Assembly (NCBI GenBank): GCA_002105175.1
Contig: MCGE01000022.1
Location: forward strand, 1-64,000
DNA from: Absidia repens
Lineage: Eukaryota > Mucoromycota > Mucoromycetes > Mucorales > Cunninghamellaceae
Direction: 5' to 3'
Length of the DNA: 64,000 bases
Position 1 is the first letter of the stretch; every line of letters starts with the position of its first letter. The position numbers were made by a program, and so were the translations under genes. The notes beneath the pieces are model-generated. The model ran no database searches, was not told the origin of the DNA, and saw only the letters and a program-made list of their open reading frames with translations. This document shows positions 13,405 through 25,739 of this stretch, piece after piece.

Positions 13405-15973
13405 TTAACTGTCAACATCCACGGACACTCCTGCGTCGATATCAACACGCCTTTGGATGAAGGATTGTAAATCAGTGATCGCCGTTTGGAAACCTTGATC
13501 GTGTATCTTGCATAATTTTTGGATCCATTTTGATAAGCCATCTATATTCTTGCGATACTTGAATCGTTCTTCTAATAAAATAATACCACCTGATAAAAAT
13601 ATAAAAATATGTAATGAGATACATGACATCCAAAATCGCTATCACACAATTTTGTTGCCATATTATCAACTATTTAATCTTACCCCAATCCTAGGTCATG
13701 CCATAGCATAAATGTCCCATGAAAAAGTAAACAAAGAATTCTGATGAGTATCATTGAATCTAATGTTCATTCATATGTTCCAATATATAACATATTACCT
13801 TTTTATGCCGAATACACCGACCAAGTGCTTGATTGATTGCTAAGAATTATATATGTATATTAAAAGGTTTTCGTATATTGATGCATGCCCATTTCCCATT
13901 CTTTTTTGTTCCTTACCTCTATAACCTTGTATCGTATACCAATCATCCCCACCAATGACACGACGAGCTGGATAGTTTCGTTTTTTGGTATCGTTGTATG
14001 ATCGTTTTAGCGATACTTGGGTGTCCTTCCTATAATCAAATAATGACAAAGTGATGAGTCAAATGCAATACATTCCTATCGCATTCATCTTTATTTTTTT
14101 CCTTACAAATTGGGGTACGGGATGCCAACAGCAACGACAGCCCGACAATAGTTGTTGCTGAAATCAATCCCTTCACTGATTTTGCCACGGTAGACCTATT
14201 CAAAAAAAAAAAGAAGTCAGTATCATGTAGTGTCTATTACTTTATAGTGCCAATCAAAACTTACTGCAAAGAAGAGTGCACCTGTCGACTCAGTCCCACC
14301 CAGCCATTGTTGCTGTTCTGATTGCTTTATCACATCATAATAGTCCTTGAGTTGTCGTTGAAAGAGTTGTTTGTTGTCACCTTGAGGTTCTAAAAAAAAA
14401 GGGCCATCATGAAATAATGTATCAGAAGAAAAAGCAAAGATAGGACAAAAACATCAAGTAAGAAGCATACCTATGAATATAGTCTTCTTTGCTTCAAGTT
14501 GGGTATATGTTCCTGTGACCTAAAACGGAAAAAAAATCAGGGAAATGTTTATGGTCTTGACTGCAATCAAAATCCTTCATCATATTACCTTCCAGCGCTT
14601 TAATAGTTTTTCAAGAGTCGAATAGGATGGTAAGAAGCACAAGACACCAAATGGAACAGCGCACGTAATTTCCAGCAAAGCTAATACAGTAAAGGTTAAG
14701 AGTCATATTACAGGCGAGTATATTCAGTATCCTATTTTTTTTTTTTTTTTACCTTGGCCAATATCATCTTGATACTGAAGCGATTCCATAACAGAATATA
14801 CACCCTTCAGAGCTGTTCCACTTGGACTAAGAAAAAAGTAATTATGTTAGTAACAGGTCTTATTTTGTTCAAATACAAACATTAGCCCGGTAAAAAAAAA
14901 AAAAAAAAAAACTTACCCAACCGGTATAGTGCCTACCCAGACTTGAGATGGATCAATAACATGATTGGCTTCGAGCACCGCAGGACTGTCGGATGGATGA
15001 TAATGAAAGTTAGTTCCTATTGTTGTTTGCTGTGATAAGCTTACAATTTAGTGTCGAGTTCAGATGCAAAAGTATCCAGCTATGTAACAAAAATCAGTCA
15101 GATTGGTTATCATCAGTTATGCATCACTTACAGGGGACAGTGTGCCGCTTGTGAGGATCATGGAATGAGTGATAGAGGACAATTCTTCAAATATGACACC
15201 AGGATTGTGACACCTACGTTCAACATGACATAAAATGAGAAGCTTAACTCTTTTCGGGAATAAATTGTTATTTGATTTTTACCAAAATCCCAATTTGTAT
15301 ACCCAGGACGCATCTATGGAATATATAAAATTGTGTGAGATGACATGTCTCATTTTCAAAGCTTGAATGCTCTCACCTTTGATAAAGTTTGAAGCTCTGT
15401 GTATTTTCTTGATAAGGGCCATACTATAATCAGGAGACCGATCATAACCATCCTTGAATAAAAAGCCAAGCACCATGAAGAGTCCTAGAAAGAAAGAAAA
15501 AATGGGCGGGAGGAAAAAAATTGAATGTCAATGCATATAGGGAATAGATTCGCGAATATCTCTTTTTACCATCTAGATGTCGAAGTCCCCAAGTCGATAC
15601 GCATTCCTGTATATGTATACCCGTTCCTTGAGAGCTGTCATGATCAGAAGAGTCTATGGTGGTATTGGACTTTTCTTCCTTTTCGTTCAAAACCTTTTCC
15701 GCATGGACCTTGATATTTGTGTAAGCTGGATATATTGATCCCGTAAACGTTGACAGGTTGATATGCAAGTCCGCTAGCTTAGATATGATTTGAGATCCAG
15801 ACCATCTATATTTGTAGGTAAAAGAGTATAATAATGGTTAGTCATCCATTACCATCTTTCAAGATCCCTTGCCTTTGTCGCCATACTTACATGTGTACAT
15901 GTTTTTCATATTCTTTTATGGAGAATGAATTGCTGGGCATTGTGATCCATTCAAGAAGGGTTTCTACAATCTA

Positions 15974-16015
<42 letters not shown>

Positions 16016-16485
16016 GTCAAGTTATCATATAAAATTGCATCTGCTTGAGTATTTAACTTACAAACTGTATAGTCTTGTGGTCTTCTTCTAGATTTTGTCC
16101 GCGTATCACTTGGATGAGTTCCTTCTGTAGTCGTCTAAGGTCGGTTTCGGTAACTTCGTACGATGCGACGGAGCGAGCAATGTCTTCGATATTGTGAGCT
16201 AAGAAAAATAGAACCGGTTGGAAAATGCGCATAAATGAAACTATATTTCTTAGCTTACCTTCGTCGAAAATTACAATGTTTCCTTTTACGTTGATATCCA
16301 TGATATGTCGGATGACTATATAATAATTATAAAAATTATAAATATGAATACTCATTTTGGCGCAACATGATTTGATCGATATTTACCTGGATCAATCACA
16401 TAGTTGTATGGGCAGAAGATAAGCTCGGCGGTATCAAAAAGGGATCGGGACGCATAATAGGGACAACCTATATGAATGTCAATTT

Positions 16486-16519
<34 letters not shown>

Positions 16520-18054
16520 TACTGTTGGAACATATAGTAAATGAATATTTGCTTCAGTGTATACTTACCTTTTGTCGATTTTCCCAGCTTGACGGCATCT
16601 TCAATGTCCCAAATTGATCCGCTATTTGGACGCATCGTACGATGGCCTAATAGCTGATTTGTTTGTCTACCATAAACGCAACTAGCAGAATCCAGTAAAG
16701 CCACACTAGTTTGAAGAAAAAAATTTGTAAGGTAAGGATAAAACTCGAAATTCATAAGAAATGTACTTACCAATCATCACTTTTGTTGGTAGATTTGGAT
16801 ACTTTCGGATGCACTTTTAAAAATGAGAGATTAATACCAAATTGTAGTTGTTTTGTCTATAGTATATATGTATAATATTACCGCATAACTGTTCACGACT
16901 ACCGAGCACCGTCATTCGCGGTCGATAATTTGTAAACCTCTTCAGTTCACCAATGAGTTGTTCGATTTGCTTATGTCTATATATAAAAAGTGAGTTTGAT
17001 ATCGCTAGATACAAATATACTGGGGAAGGCAGTGATATTTTGGTTCTTACGTTCGACTACAGATATATATTTTGGGTATCTTTTTAAACGAGCCCTTTGA
17101 TGACGGTGAAGTTGGCTGTGTTGGTGGTTTAGGTAGTGGAGGAATGTGTGATTTGTTAGTGATAAATTCGTTTTCTTGTCCATACTCAGTATCTTTAAGA
17201 TCATTGGAGTGCTTATTGCATGATATTGGTTCATTTGCTGTATGCTTGAATCGTCTTCGTTTTACTATAGGCGCAGGCTGAAATTCATCGTCATCGTTTT
17301 CGATATTTTTCGTTAGTGGAGGAGGGGTTGGTGATGGAGGAGCATCAATTTGTTGTTTGACTGGTACAATATCTGCATCAGGGTTCTTGTGAGAAGCAAC
17401 ATAATCATTCCATTCCTGCCTTTTATTCGCGGCTGCCAAATCTTGATCCTTCTTTTCATATTCAGCAAGTCTTTTGATTTCGTACTGTCGCCATGCTATG
17501 TTTTAAAGATGAATAAATGTGAATAGCAGCAATTGATGTCTGGATGATTTAATGTTTACCTAGTGTTCCACAGAGCAATGCAAGTGATTTCCCAGAACCT
17601 GAACGTCAAAATATAATTGAGTATAATAGATTTTCCAACACTTTTCCAATAACTACTTACCTGTTGGACTTTCCAGCAGAGCATTTTCCGATTTCTTCAA
17701 GGATTGGACAATCTACAGTAAAAATATGTATTAGATAGATCTACATTCCCCCAGTCTACTCCCCCTTCCCTTTTTATTTATATATTGTACCTTGGCAATC
17801 ATTTGAATCTGAGCAGGATCTAGACAAAAAAAAAAAAGGTATTAAAAATTGGTATTTTGTACATGATAGTTTCTTCCAGTAGCTTTCTTACAAGGAGGGA
17901 ATGGGAATTGCACAGGGACACCTGATATAGGGATGGTGTAAGGCTGTGTGGTAGGTGAAGATTCTCTAAGAGGATCAGGTATGTTCGATGATCTAGAGGT
18001 TCGAAAATCCAAGGTACTTTGTTTTAGAGCTTGAGCTTGTGATGGTTTGGGCAT
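13405..18054 (-). CDS. FANCJ/BRIP1-type Fe-S DNA helicase (27 exons, 897 aa)
   Basis: XPD-family 5'-3' DNA helicase acting in crosslink repair and G-quadruplex unwinding (family knowledge). My 27-exon model sums to 2694 nt with every phase closing. Walker A (ESPTGSGKS) spans exons 3-4 near 17661-17598. Motif Ia ([12 protein letters not shown]) is at about 17060-16960. The four Fe-S cysteines lie in REQLC, the DDC|V junction, SASCVYG and CPYYAS, between 16890 and 16460. The DEAH box is split by an intron at 16259/16198; TSGTLSP is at about 15150, a [10 protein letters not shown] motif at about 14180 and QALGRCIRH at about 13830. The protein ends soon after motif VI, so the long BRCA1/TopBP1-binding tail of human FANCJ is absent. 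An N-terminal QSTLDF resembles a PCNA-binding box. One exon (13684-13690) is only 7 nt. The start at 18054 is the first in-frame ATG after a possible acceptor; a 5' exon is not excluded. Confidence 0.93.
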
Positions 18055-18220
18055 CGTAATGGGCAGTGCTTTCACTAAGGTGAGGAGATATAAAATAGTG
18101 CAAGATTAAAAGGAACGTTTTTGAAATAGACAATTTTGAAACGCCGATTTCCTTTTTTTTTTTTTTTGGTGTCGTGTCGAGAGATTCTCGCTCTTCTCAT
18201 AAATTATTTGCCACACAGAA
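18055..18220. promoter_or_regulatory. shared divergent promoter of FANCJ and TRAPPC4
   Basis: Only 166 bases separate the two opposing start codons. The stretch contains a T15 run (about 18153-18167) and no clear TATA box. That both promoters lie here is inferred from the layout alone. Confidence 0.5.
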
Positions 18221-18758
18221 ATGATATATTCACTTTATATTGTCAACAAGGCAGGCGGTCTTGTATATCAAAAAGACTTCTCTGACCACCTTGCAAAACT
18301 ATCAAGTAACGAATACCTTGTTCTGGCTGGTACTTTCCATGGGTAAGCAATAACAAAAAGTAAGTATCATCTGATATTAACCTCATTTTTCGTACAATTA
18401 GTGTTCACGCCATCACCTCCAAAATATCACCTCTTTACAACTCCTCTGGAATAGAAATGATAGAAGCAGATAATTTCAAGCTATATTGTTTCCAAACATT
18501 GACTGGTAATATTTCTGCTTGCTTGACTATCACTTGGCTTCTCATTTTTTTTTTTTTTTTTGTCGTTCTTTAGGGTCCAAATTTCTTCTCATTACAGCAC
18601 CACAGCAGAACAATGTGGATCCATACATGAAACGTGTTTATGATATATATAGTGATTTTGTTATGAAGAACCCCTTCCATACCCCTGAAATGCCTATTAG
18701 GTCTGAACAATTTGATCAGTCGTTATTGAAGCTTATCCGTAGTATCAATGGCCCATGA
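18221..18758 (+). CDS. TRAPP complex subunit TRAPPC4/Trs23
   Basis: Core subunit of the TRAPP tethering complexes, which act as exchange factors for Ypt1/Rab1 in ER-Golgi and autophagy traffic. Exons 18221-18342, 18402-18505 and 18574-18758 total 411 nt (136 aa). The protein opens with the family signature ([12 protein letters not shown]), continues through [20 protein letters not shown] and ends with a segment containing [13 protein letters not shown], all matching human synbindin. The PDZ-like insertion of the animal protein is absent, which explains the shorter length. Intron 2 carries an 18-base T run before the acceptor. It diverges from the FANCJ helicase. Confidence 0.93.
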
Positions 18759-19069
18759 TTGTGATTTTTTGTAGCTTGCTCCCCCCCCCCACACAAACAT
18801 AAAACATACACTCACTCCCACACACATACACATACATATCTTGCTATATTTGTAGTAAAATACCATTGTCACTCTTCAAACACCTTTTTTTTTTATTAAA
18901 AAATTTATTCAATACAAAATAAAATCTACAAGTAAAATGACTACAGGAAGGAGAAACATGTTGGGTAGAAGAGTTGAATAGGGGATAGGATGAATGTATA
19001 AGAAAAAAAAAAAGATGGGCGGTTGGGATTGACATGAACAAAGAATAGAAGTGTATGTATACAAATTAT

Positions 19070-19636
19070 CTAAATAGAATGAGGGTTGGAATGGAAGGGT
19101 GACCAGATACCTCGTACACTTTCGGTTGTTGAGATGACAGGCTTCTTTGTAAGGTTTTTCAATTTTTCACCACTAGAATCCCGTAACAAGTTGACTTTGG
19201 TGGCAATTTCATTGGGTGGCATGTTGCGGGTACAGATCACCTTTTCTCTACCATTCACTATATAGCAAGCAAAAAAGTTGATTAGTGACATTTGACATTC
19301 TGTTTACTAGATCAAAGAGTTTCTGCAAATTTACAATATTGTCCACGGATAATGGGATGATGGGCCTTTCGTTGCTGCACAACAATTTCAATTTGTGGGT
19401 TTTCACGGGCAAACTGGGCGAGATCCTTTTTGATATAATTCCTAGAAAAAGTAAGAAAACCACCTGTCAGAATAACACTATTTTGACAAACAAAAACAAA
19501 AAAGTGAATCAACTTACACCATGCCTTTATTGCTTCCCCAGAGTTCACAGTAGTTGAATACAAGTTTTCGACATTGAAGGACAAAGGCACCTGTCCCATT
19601 GTTGGTCGTTGATAAGAGTTTGGTGGTGAATGGCAT
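19070..19636 (-). CDS. mitochondrial large-subunit ribosomal protein mL43
   Basis: Component of the mitochondrial 54S/39S ribosomal subunit (thioredoxin-like L51/S25/CI-B8 fold). Exons (minus strand) 19636-19518, 19441-19335 and 19257-19070 total 414 nt, 137 aa, close to the family length. Recognisable features are the N-terminal VLQCRKLVFNYCE strand, FARENPQIEIVVQQRK and the C-terminal VRGIWSPFHSNP motif, which matches GQWHPFTNKP of human MRPL43. Both intron phases close. It diverges from MRD1 across about 205 bases. A homopolymer A run (about 19660-19677) lies just upstream. Confidence 0.9.
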
Positions 19637-19841
19637 TTTGAGAGGGACGAGATATTTTTTAAAAAAAAAAAAAAAAAGTGGAAAGGAAAATGGCAAGCTA
19701 GACAGACCTAAAGAAAAAAAAAAACGGTAGCTGTCGTGACTTTTTTAGCTGGATCTGAAAAAAAAAAATGTCGAAAAAAAAAATGGTTCGCTCCCTTTTT
19801 CCTTATATTCTTGTACTTTATTTATTTATTCTATTCAGATC
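19637..19841. promoter_or_regulatory. shared divergent promoter of mL43 and MRD1
   Basis: 205 bases between the start codons of two opposing ribosome-related genes (mitochondrial ribosomal protein and rRNA processing factor). It contains four separate A runs of 9-17 bases, possibly nucleosome-excluding. Co-regulation is an inference from the layout. Confidence 0.45.
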
Positions 19842-20972
19842 ATGTAAGTCAGGAAAATGCCTTTAAGTAATAAACTTGATCTAATGTGTTTGATATTTAT
19901 AGGTCTCGTTTGATCATAAAAAACCTGCCAAAGGACTTGAGCGATGAAAAATTTCGGACTCATTTTGCTACAAAAGGTGAGGTAACTGATGCAAGACTCA
20001 TGCGCACAAGGTAAGAAGAAGAAAAACGTCGATCACTTTCTTGTTTACTGATGCTCTTTATTATATTTTTAGTTCGGGGCAATCACGTCGGTTTGGTTTT
20101 ATTGGCTATCGATCTGACAAAGTAGCCGAAGCCGCTTTGAATCACTTCAATGGCACATTTATCAATACGTCAAAAATCGTGGTGGAAAAGGCTATTCCTG
20201 TAAGTAGTAATACAAAGAGAAGCAAAATCTATCAAGTTTGACTTTATATTAATTGCCTTGTTTTTCCGATAGTACGGCGCTGACAATATACCTCGTGGTT
20301 GGAGTAAATATACAGAAGGAACCTCGGCCCATGCTCGATTATCTGGTGCCAACAAACTCAAGCCCAAGTCCGAATTCCAAGTGGAGGAAACCGATGCCTT
20401 CCGTCTTCAAAAAGAAAAATTGCTCAAACACATCAACCAGCTCAAGGGAGATGAACAGGATCCCAAGCTCCGAGAATATTTGGATGTCATGACTTCTCGC
20501 TCTAAAGGACAAACTTGGACCAACGATGATCTTGCCACACTTCAATCATACACCAACTCGAAACTTGGCACCAATGACCAACAAAATGACACATCTTCTG
20601 TAGTAGCTACCATCACATCTAATGATCCCGACGACGATTTGTATGATGATTTGCCTTCCAACAAGAAAGACCAAAAAGCGGACAAAACCAACGCTGCTGC
20701 AGGTTCAACCGAAGACGATGATACAAACGAAATCGATGAAGATACTCCTATGGATGGTGACAACAATAATGATTCAGTGGAGAAGGTGGAAGACGATGTC
20801 CCCGACCGAGTCAAGCAAATTCAACAACAAGAGAACCAAAGTAATGATGCTGTGGACCTTATCGAAGATACCGGTCGCTTATTCTTGCGGAACTTGTCCT
20901 ATTCATGCTCAGAACAAGATCTTCGGGATGTTTTTACGAAATATGGGCCTATATCAGAGGTAAGCGCTAACC

Positions 20973-21003
<31 letters not shown>

Positions 21004-22775
21004 ACAATGGAAGACGAATGAAAATATAGATCATCGGGTAACATGTGTTAACACATTGTCTTATTAGGTCCATATGCCAATTGCGAAAGACACAAAGCAA
21101 CCCAAAGGCTATGCATACATCCTCTTTTTACTCCCCGAACATGCTGTCAAGGCGTACAAGGATCTCGATATGAAGGAATTCCAAGGACGACTCTTGCACA
21201 TTTTGCCAGCAAAAGAAAAACCTGTACCCAAAGAAGAAGAAATCTACGGCATCAACGGCTCGAAGATGAGTGCGGTGAAAAAGGATAAGGAACAAAAGCG
21301 GAAGAATTTGGCTGGCAATGACTTTAACTGGAATTCATTGTTTATGAGCGTAAGTCATAGTAACTAAAGAAAGGGGCGAGGCGGAATACCGAGTAATCAA
21401 TCACCTGTTATTGACACACTTTTGTGTTTCCCTTTGTAGAGTGATGCTATTGCTGAATCCATTGCTGATCGTCTTGGTGTATCGAAATCTGATATTCTCA
21501 ACCCTGAAGCCGACAATGTGGCTGTGCGATTGGCGCTTGCAGAAACTCAAATTGTGTCAGAAACCAAGGAATTTTTTGAAGCACACGGAATTGTCCTCGA
21601 CAGTTTTAGCAAGAAAGAACGCAGCGAAACGGTGATTTTGGTGAAAAACATTCCCTATGGTACAACTGAAGAAGAATTGCGTGGTCTCTTTGGTAAATTT
21701 GGTGAACTGGGCCGGGTATTGATTCCTCCTGCGAAAACAATGGCTGTGGTGGAATTTTTAGAACCAAGTGAAGGTCGTCGTGCTTTCCAATCTTTGGCTT
21801 ACCGTCGATTCAAGGATTCTCTGATTTACTTGGAAAAAGCACCCGTTGGAATTTTCAAGGATGCCACTGCTGGAGCTGCTCTCAACAAGAACAAAGCGAA
21901 TGCCGATGTTGCTGGTGCTACTGGTGGTACTTCTGCTGATATCTTGGACCTCAAGACGACAACTGCGAACGATGAAGACGAAAACCTATCTGCTGTTGCT
22001 ACCCTATTTGTCAAGAATCTCAATTTTGAAACGACGCCTGAAGCCCTCCGAAAAGTGTTTGCTGGTATTGAAGGATATAGGTCATCTCGTATCAACGTCA
22101 AGCCCAACAAAAACGAAGGTGGAAAGCCTTTAAGTATGGGCTTTGGGTTTGTGGAATTCAACAACAAGAAGAACGCTCAAAAAGCCATGACTGCACTCCA
22201 GGTAAGGCACACAAAAAAAAAAAAAAAAAAAATTATCAAGACAAAATATGTTGGTAGATTTTCTCTTACTAATCACCTCTTCTGTTTTAATATTTTACAA
22301 TGATCAAAAGGGCTACAAATTAGATGGTCACTCGTTGCAATTGAAGTTCTCTCATCATGAAGCCAACAATAAAAAGTCAATTAAAGCAGAAAAGGTCGAA
22401 ACAACAAAACTGGTTGTGCGAAATATTCCATTTGAAGCAAATATCAAGGACTTGCGGGAACTTTTTGGTGCTTATGGACAACTCAAGTCATGCCGATTAC
22501 CCAAGAAATTCAGTGGAGGACACCGTGGCTTTGCCTTTTTGGACTTTATGACCAAGCAAGAAGCCAAAAACGTTTATGAAAACATGTCCAGCATTCACTT
22601 GTACGGTCGTCATTTGGTGTTGGAATGGGCTGAGGAAGATGAAGGTGTAGATGCTTTACGTGAAAAGACAGGGAAACATTTCGCCAAAGAAGAAGGCTTG
22701 GGTGGCAGAAACAACAAGAAAAGGAAGGTGGATTTGGACGGTGAAGATGATGCCATGGATGGGATGTCTGATTAG
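19842..22775 (+). CDS. mrd1: MRD1/RBM19, multi-RRM pre-rRNA processing factor
   Basis: Nucleolar RNA-binding protein needed for early 35S pre-rRNA cleavage and small-subunit assembly. Exons 19842-19843, 19903-20010, 20073-20199, 20273-20959, 21068-21349, 21440-22201 and 22311-22775 total 2433 nt, 810 aa. Exon 1 supplies only AT of the start codon; the G comes from exon 2, giving [10 protein letters not shown], the exact family N-terminus. I recognise five RRM domains: residues ~1-80, ~300-390 (LFLRNLSY), ~490-560 ([10 protein letters not shown]), ~625-710 ([10 protein letters not shown]) and ~720-800 ([10 protein letters not shown]). Acidic linkers lie between RRM1 and RRM2. The intron after exon 4 carries a run of about 27 A, the one after exon 6 about 18 A. 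Confidence 0.94.
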
Positions 22776-23459
22776 TAGTTGAGTAGTTAAGTTTAATTTA
22801 GTTTTACTTGTATCTTTTATATATATATTTATATGTTTTTTTTTTTTATCATTCTAGTTAGCATTATCATTTTACAGTAGTTTTAGTCATACTCATTTAT
22901 ATTCATCTTTTATACTATTTATACAATAAACAATATTTTATATATAAATGTATCTTGGTTAGTGAACAAATTGATGAACAAGTTGTCGTCTCAATACAGA
23001 ATTGACAGAATCACAATTGGAAAGTACGGGACATGACCGTTTTTTATTTGGTCGACTTCAAATTTAGTTGGTAGCATACATCGCATATAATTTGAATAAA
23101 TGTAGCATACTTAGTCTCATGAAATAAAGAACCATCCTTTTTTATACCCATTATTTTATACTGTCTATATCTTGTGCGTGCTATTTTTTTGGGGGGTTGT
23201 TATTGTTGTATCGAAAGAAGGTGAGGTGAATATTCACAATCCGCCCACGTGCTTTTCTATTTTTCTTACTTCTCTGGCAACATCATCTTCATTAGTCTCA
23301 ATGGGGATGCTGGTGATTTTGGATGTTGGAATGGAGTGGTCCCTTGGCGGATACCTATCATGTTCTACGTTCCGTCTACTGGCTTTTTTGTGTGTGCGGG
23401 GGGAAAACATTAGGGTTGGTATTGACGCTTTCGTACTTAAATTATCAGCTCCTTAGGCC
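22776..23459. other. intergenic region after MRD1
   Basis: T-rich 3' UTR-like sequence with AATAAA at about 22925, followed by unassigned DNA. A lone CCGCCCACGTG at about 23242-23252 resembles the start block of repeat R1 but lacks the rest. No gene seen. Confidence 0.4.
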
Positions 23460-24048
23460 TTAATTGGTTTTCGCTTATGGGTCAGTAAGTGGGATTTTAT
23501 TATATCATACGCCATAAATATATATATAGTAAGTCAGGTCTAACAGAAGCTATAGTATTTTATGAGATAGACATCGCTGTGGCACGACTTGGGTTGATCA
23601 ATACAAATGGTAGAGCGGGATTAGCGCCAAGTTTCATATTAAGCGACCTAGAACCACAAACCAGTCGATGGAAAAGCGGTAATAGTTGTTGAAAAAGGAA
23701 GCAGATGCTTCTAAGTCACTCACAAGATGGCTACAAAAACTACTTTGCATATTATATAATGGGTCAGAGGAGGATAATAAAAAAAATGTATCATTTATTT
23801 GTAGGAACATAATAGATGCTAAACTAAGAATGTGACGTTCATTATAACAGAGGATCTATTGGAAGTAAGTATGAAAGGGATTATTGGAGGGATCTCACAA
23901 ATGTTCAACACTAATTTAAAGAAAAGATTATAAAAATGGAACTAATATACTATATGTATGTACAAGGGAGACAAGACATGAAAAGAATAAAGGTGTATCT
24001 TTTATGGAAGCACAATAACCGCCAAAACCAATTAAAAATCGGCGGTGT

Positions 24049-24097
<49 letters not shown>

Positions 24098-24470
24098 AGA
24101 TCTAATGTACAAGACATGAAAGAACTAGTGGGACATTTTCATTTGGAATAGTCAAAAAAGGGCATATTTTATTCAGATCTGAACATAAAGTATGTATAAA
24201 TTAACACTAAACTAAGCTAATGAAGGCTCCAAAAAGCCAACTAATAATGGGTCTTAAATCTTGAATCAAAATGAAAGGGTTTCCCCATGCATCTTGTAAT
24301 CCCTGAGCTGAAACCCCTTCTAAACTAATCCTGAAACTAATCTAAGTGCAACATGACCTCAAAGAAGTTACAATGACGAAGAAAAAATTGGAAGTAAAAA
24401 AAGAAATTGAAAGAAAGAGAGATGGCGGGGAAAGTAAAAATTAGAGGTTTTCCGGTTGAACTTGAGACGT
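23460..24470 (-). repeat. dispersed repeat R1, copy b (- orientation)
   Basis: On the minus strand the core blocks CTTCTAAAC/TAGTTTAGAAGGGG, GGGGAAACCCTTTCATTTTG and the TTCAGATCTGAATAAAATATG-like end lie at about 24150-24330. Sequence further left (TGGTAGAGCGGGA...TTTCATATTAAGCGACC near 23610-23650, GGGTCAGAGGA near 23761) aligns with the corresponding parts of copies c and e. The element is interrupted by an A43 run at 24052-24094. Ends are approximate. Confidence 0.68.
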
Positions 24471-24942
24471 TTTTTTTTTTTTAGACGAAAATAAACTCCG
24501 CTCGAGACGATTCAGCTTTCAATTTTGGACATTTTATTCAACATAGTTTAGACTAAATGATAATATGGTTTAGACAATCGTATATTTTATTTTAAACCGA
24601 TCTCTTTTTGAAGACACCTCTCCCAATATGTTTTTGAGTGCCTAATGGCTTACCCCTCTTTCTTTTTAATATATTAATGCATAGGAAAAAAAAAAACCGC
24701 AGCTCGTTGTGTCAAATGCTACATACAGCTGACAAAAAAAAACCTCAACATTGTAACAGCGACATGGATCGTTGATGTGAGTGGAGGAAATGGATGGAAA
24801 TTTCAAAGGCATAGATCATTATCTTCGATTAATATTTTAAATAAGGGTTTACCTCTCTTTTTAATATATTAAATTAATAAACGCTCTGGCGCTCCGCTGG
24901 AGCTTTTGGAAATCTTTCGATTTACTGGGTGTTACAGTTTTA

Positions 24943-25310
24943 GGATTAAAGCCTCCGCCATTTCGCACTTTGGTGGGCAGCCCCTTGGGGCCCAACCGTC
25001 GTGCTCAGCGCGTCGTCAATGGGTTCTTTTTTGTGTGCTGAAAAGAAAAAAAAAATAGTGAAGGGATTAAAGCCTCGGCCATTTCGCACTTTGGTGGGCG
25101 GCCCCAAGGGGCCCAACCGTCGTGCTCAGCGCGTCGTCAATGGGTTTTTTGTGTGTGCTGAAAAAAAAAAAAAATGGGAAAGGATTAGAGCCTCCGCTAT
25201 TTCGCACTTTGGTGGGCAGCCCCTTGGGGCCCAACCGTCGTGCTCAGCGCGTCGTCAATAGATACTTTTTTTTGTGTGTGGTGAAAAATGGAAGATCGAA
25301 AAATAGGGTG
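24943..25310 (+). repeat. three tandem copies of a ~120-bp GC-rich unit
   Basis: Units start at 24943, 25064 and 25182 (spacing 121 and 118). Each carries GCCTCCGCCATTTCGCACTTTGGTGGG, a CCCCTTGGGG-type palindrome, CCCAACCGTCGTGCTCAGCGCGTCGTCAATGG-like sequence, and then a poly-A stretch. The unit is clearly GC-richer than its surroundings. In unit 2 the central palindrome reads CCCCAAGGGG instead of CCCCTTGGGG. A fourth, partial copy is at 26111. Function unknown. Confidence 0.85.
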
Positions 25311-25419
25311 ACTGAGCCATTCGCACTCCGCCTCCATGGATTTAAATTTTCTGTTGGCCATTTTTTTTCTTCCTCCTTCTTTCTTTTTTTTTTTTTTTTT
25401 AACATCAACTTCAACTGTG

Positions 25420-25700
25420 GATTTAGTGATCTTGGATTAGTGATTAGAACTTGAATCAGGGCCTTTTGAAAAGTGCAATACAAACATCATGGGGAAACCC
25501 TTCCATTTTGGATTCGTGATCTTTGACCGTCCTCAAATTAGCATTCATTTTAGAATAGTGTCATTAGCTCAACTTGGCGTTAGTTGTCATAGTTTACATT
25601 GCATCTATATCAGAATTAAACATGTCTTGTCTTTTTATTATTATTCTCTTTCATGCCTTTCATTGTCTCGCTGAATGGGCATGGCGTATGTGCGTGGAAA
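25420..25700 (+). repeat. dispersed repeat R1, copy f (variant subfamily)
   Basis: Contains GTGATCTTGGATTAGTG, CATGGGGAAACCCTTCCATT, a GTCATTAGCTCAACTTGGCGTTAG block and an AGAATTAAACATGTCTTGTC end. It shares these with copies g and h; the CCACGTGAAT block of copies a and d is missing, marking a second subfamily. Confidence 0.65.
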
Positions 25701-25739
25701 AACAGAGTGTGTGGGGGTTGTGGGGTTTATGCGTAGAAA

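Noticed and set aside
23936..24151. Open frame with a long Lys run
   Set aside because: It exists only because an A43 homopolymer is open in that frame; it lies inside repeat R1.
24943..25310. CRISPR-like array
   Set aside because: Only three units of ~120 bp without unique spacers, in a eukaryotic genome.
25001..25454. Open frames across the 120-bp tandem repeats as a repeat protein
   Set aside because: Frame changes between units and interruption by poly-A; the same frame is not kept through all copies.
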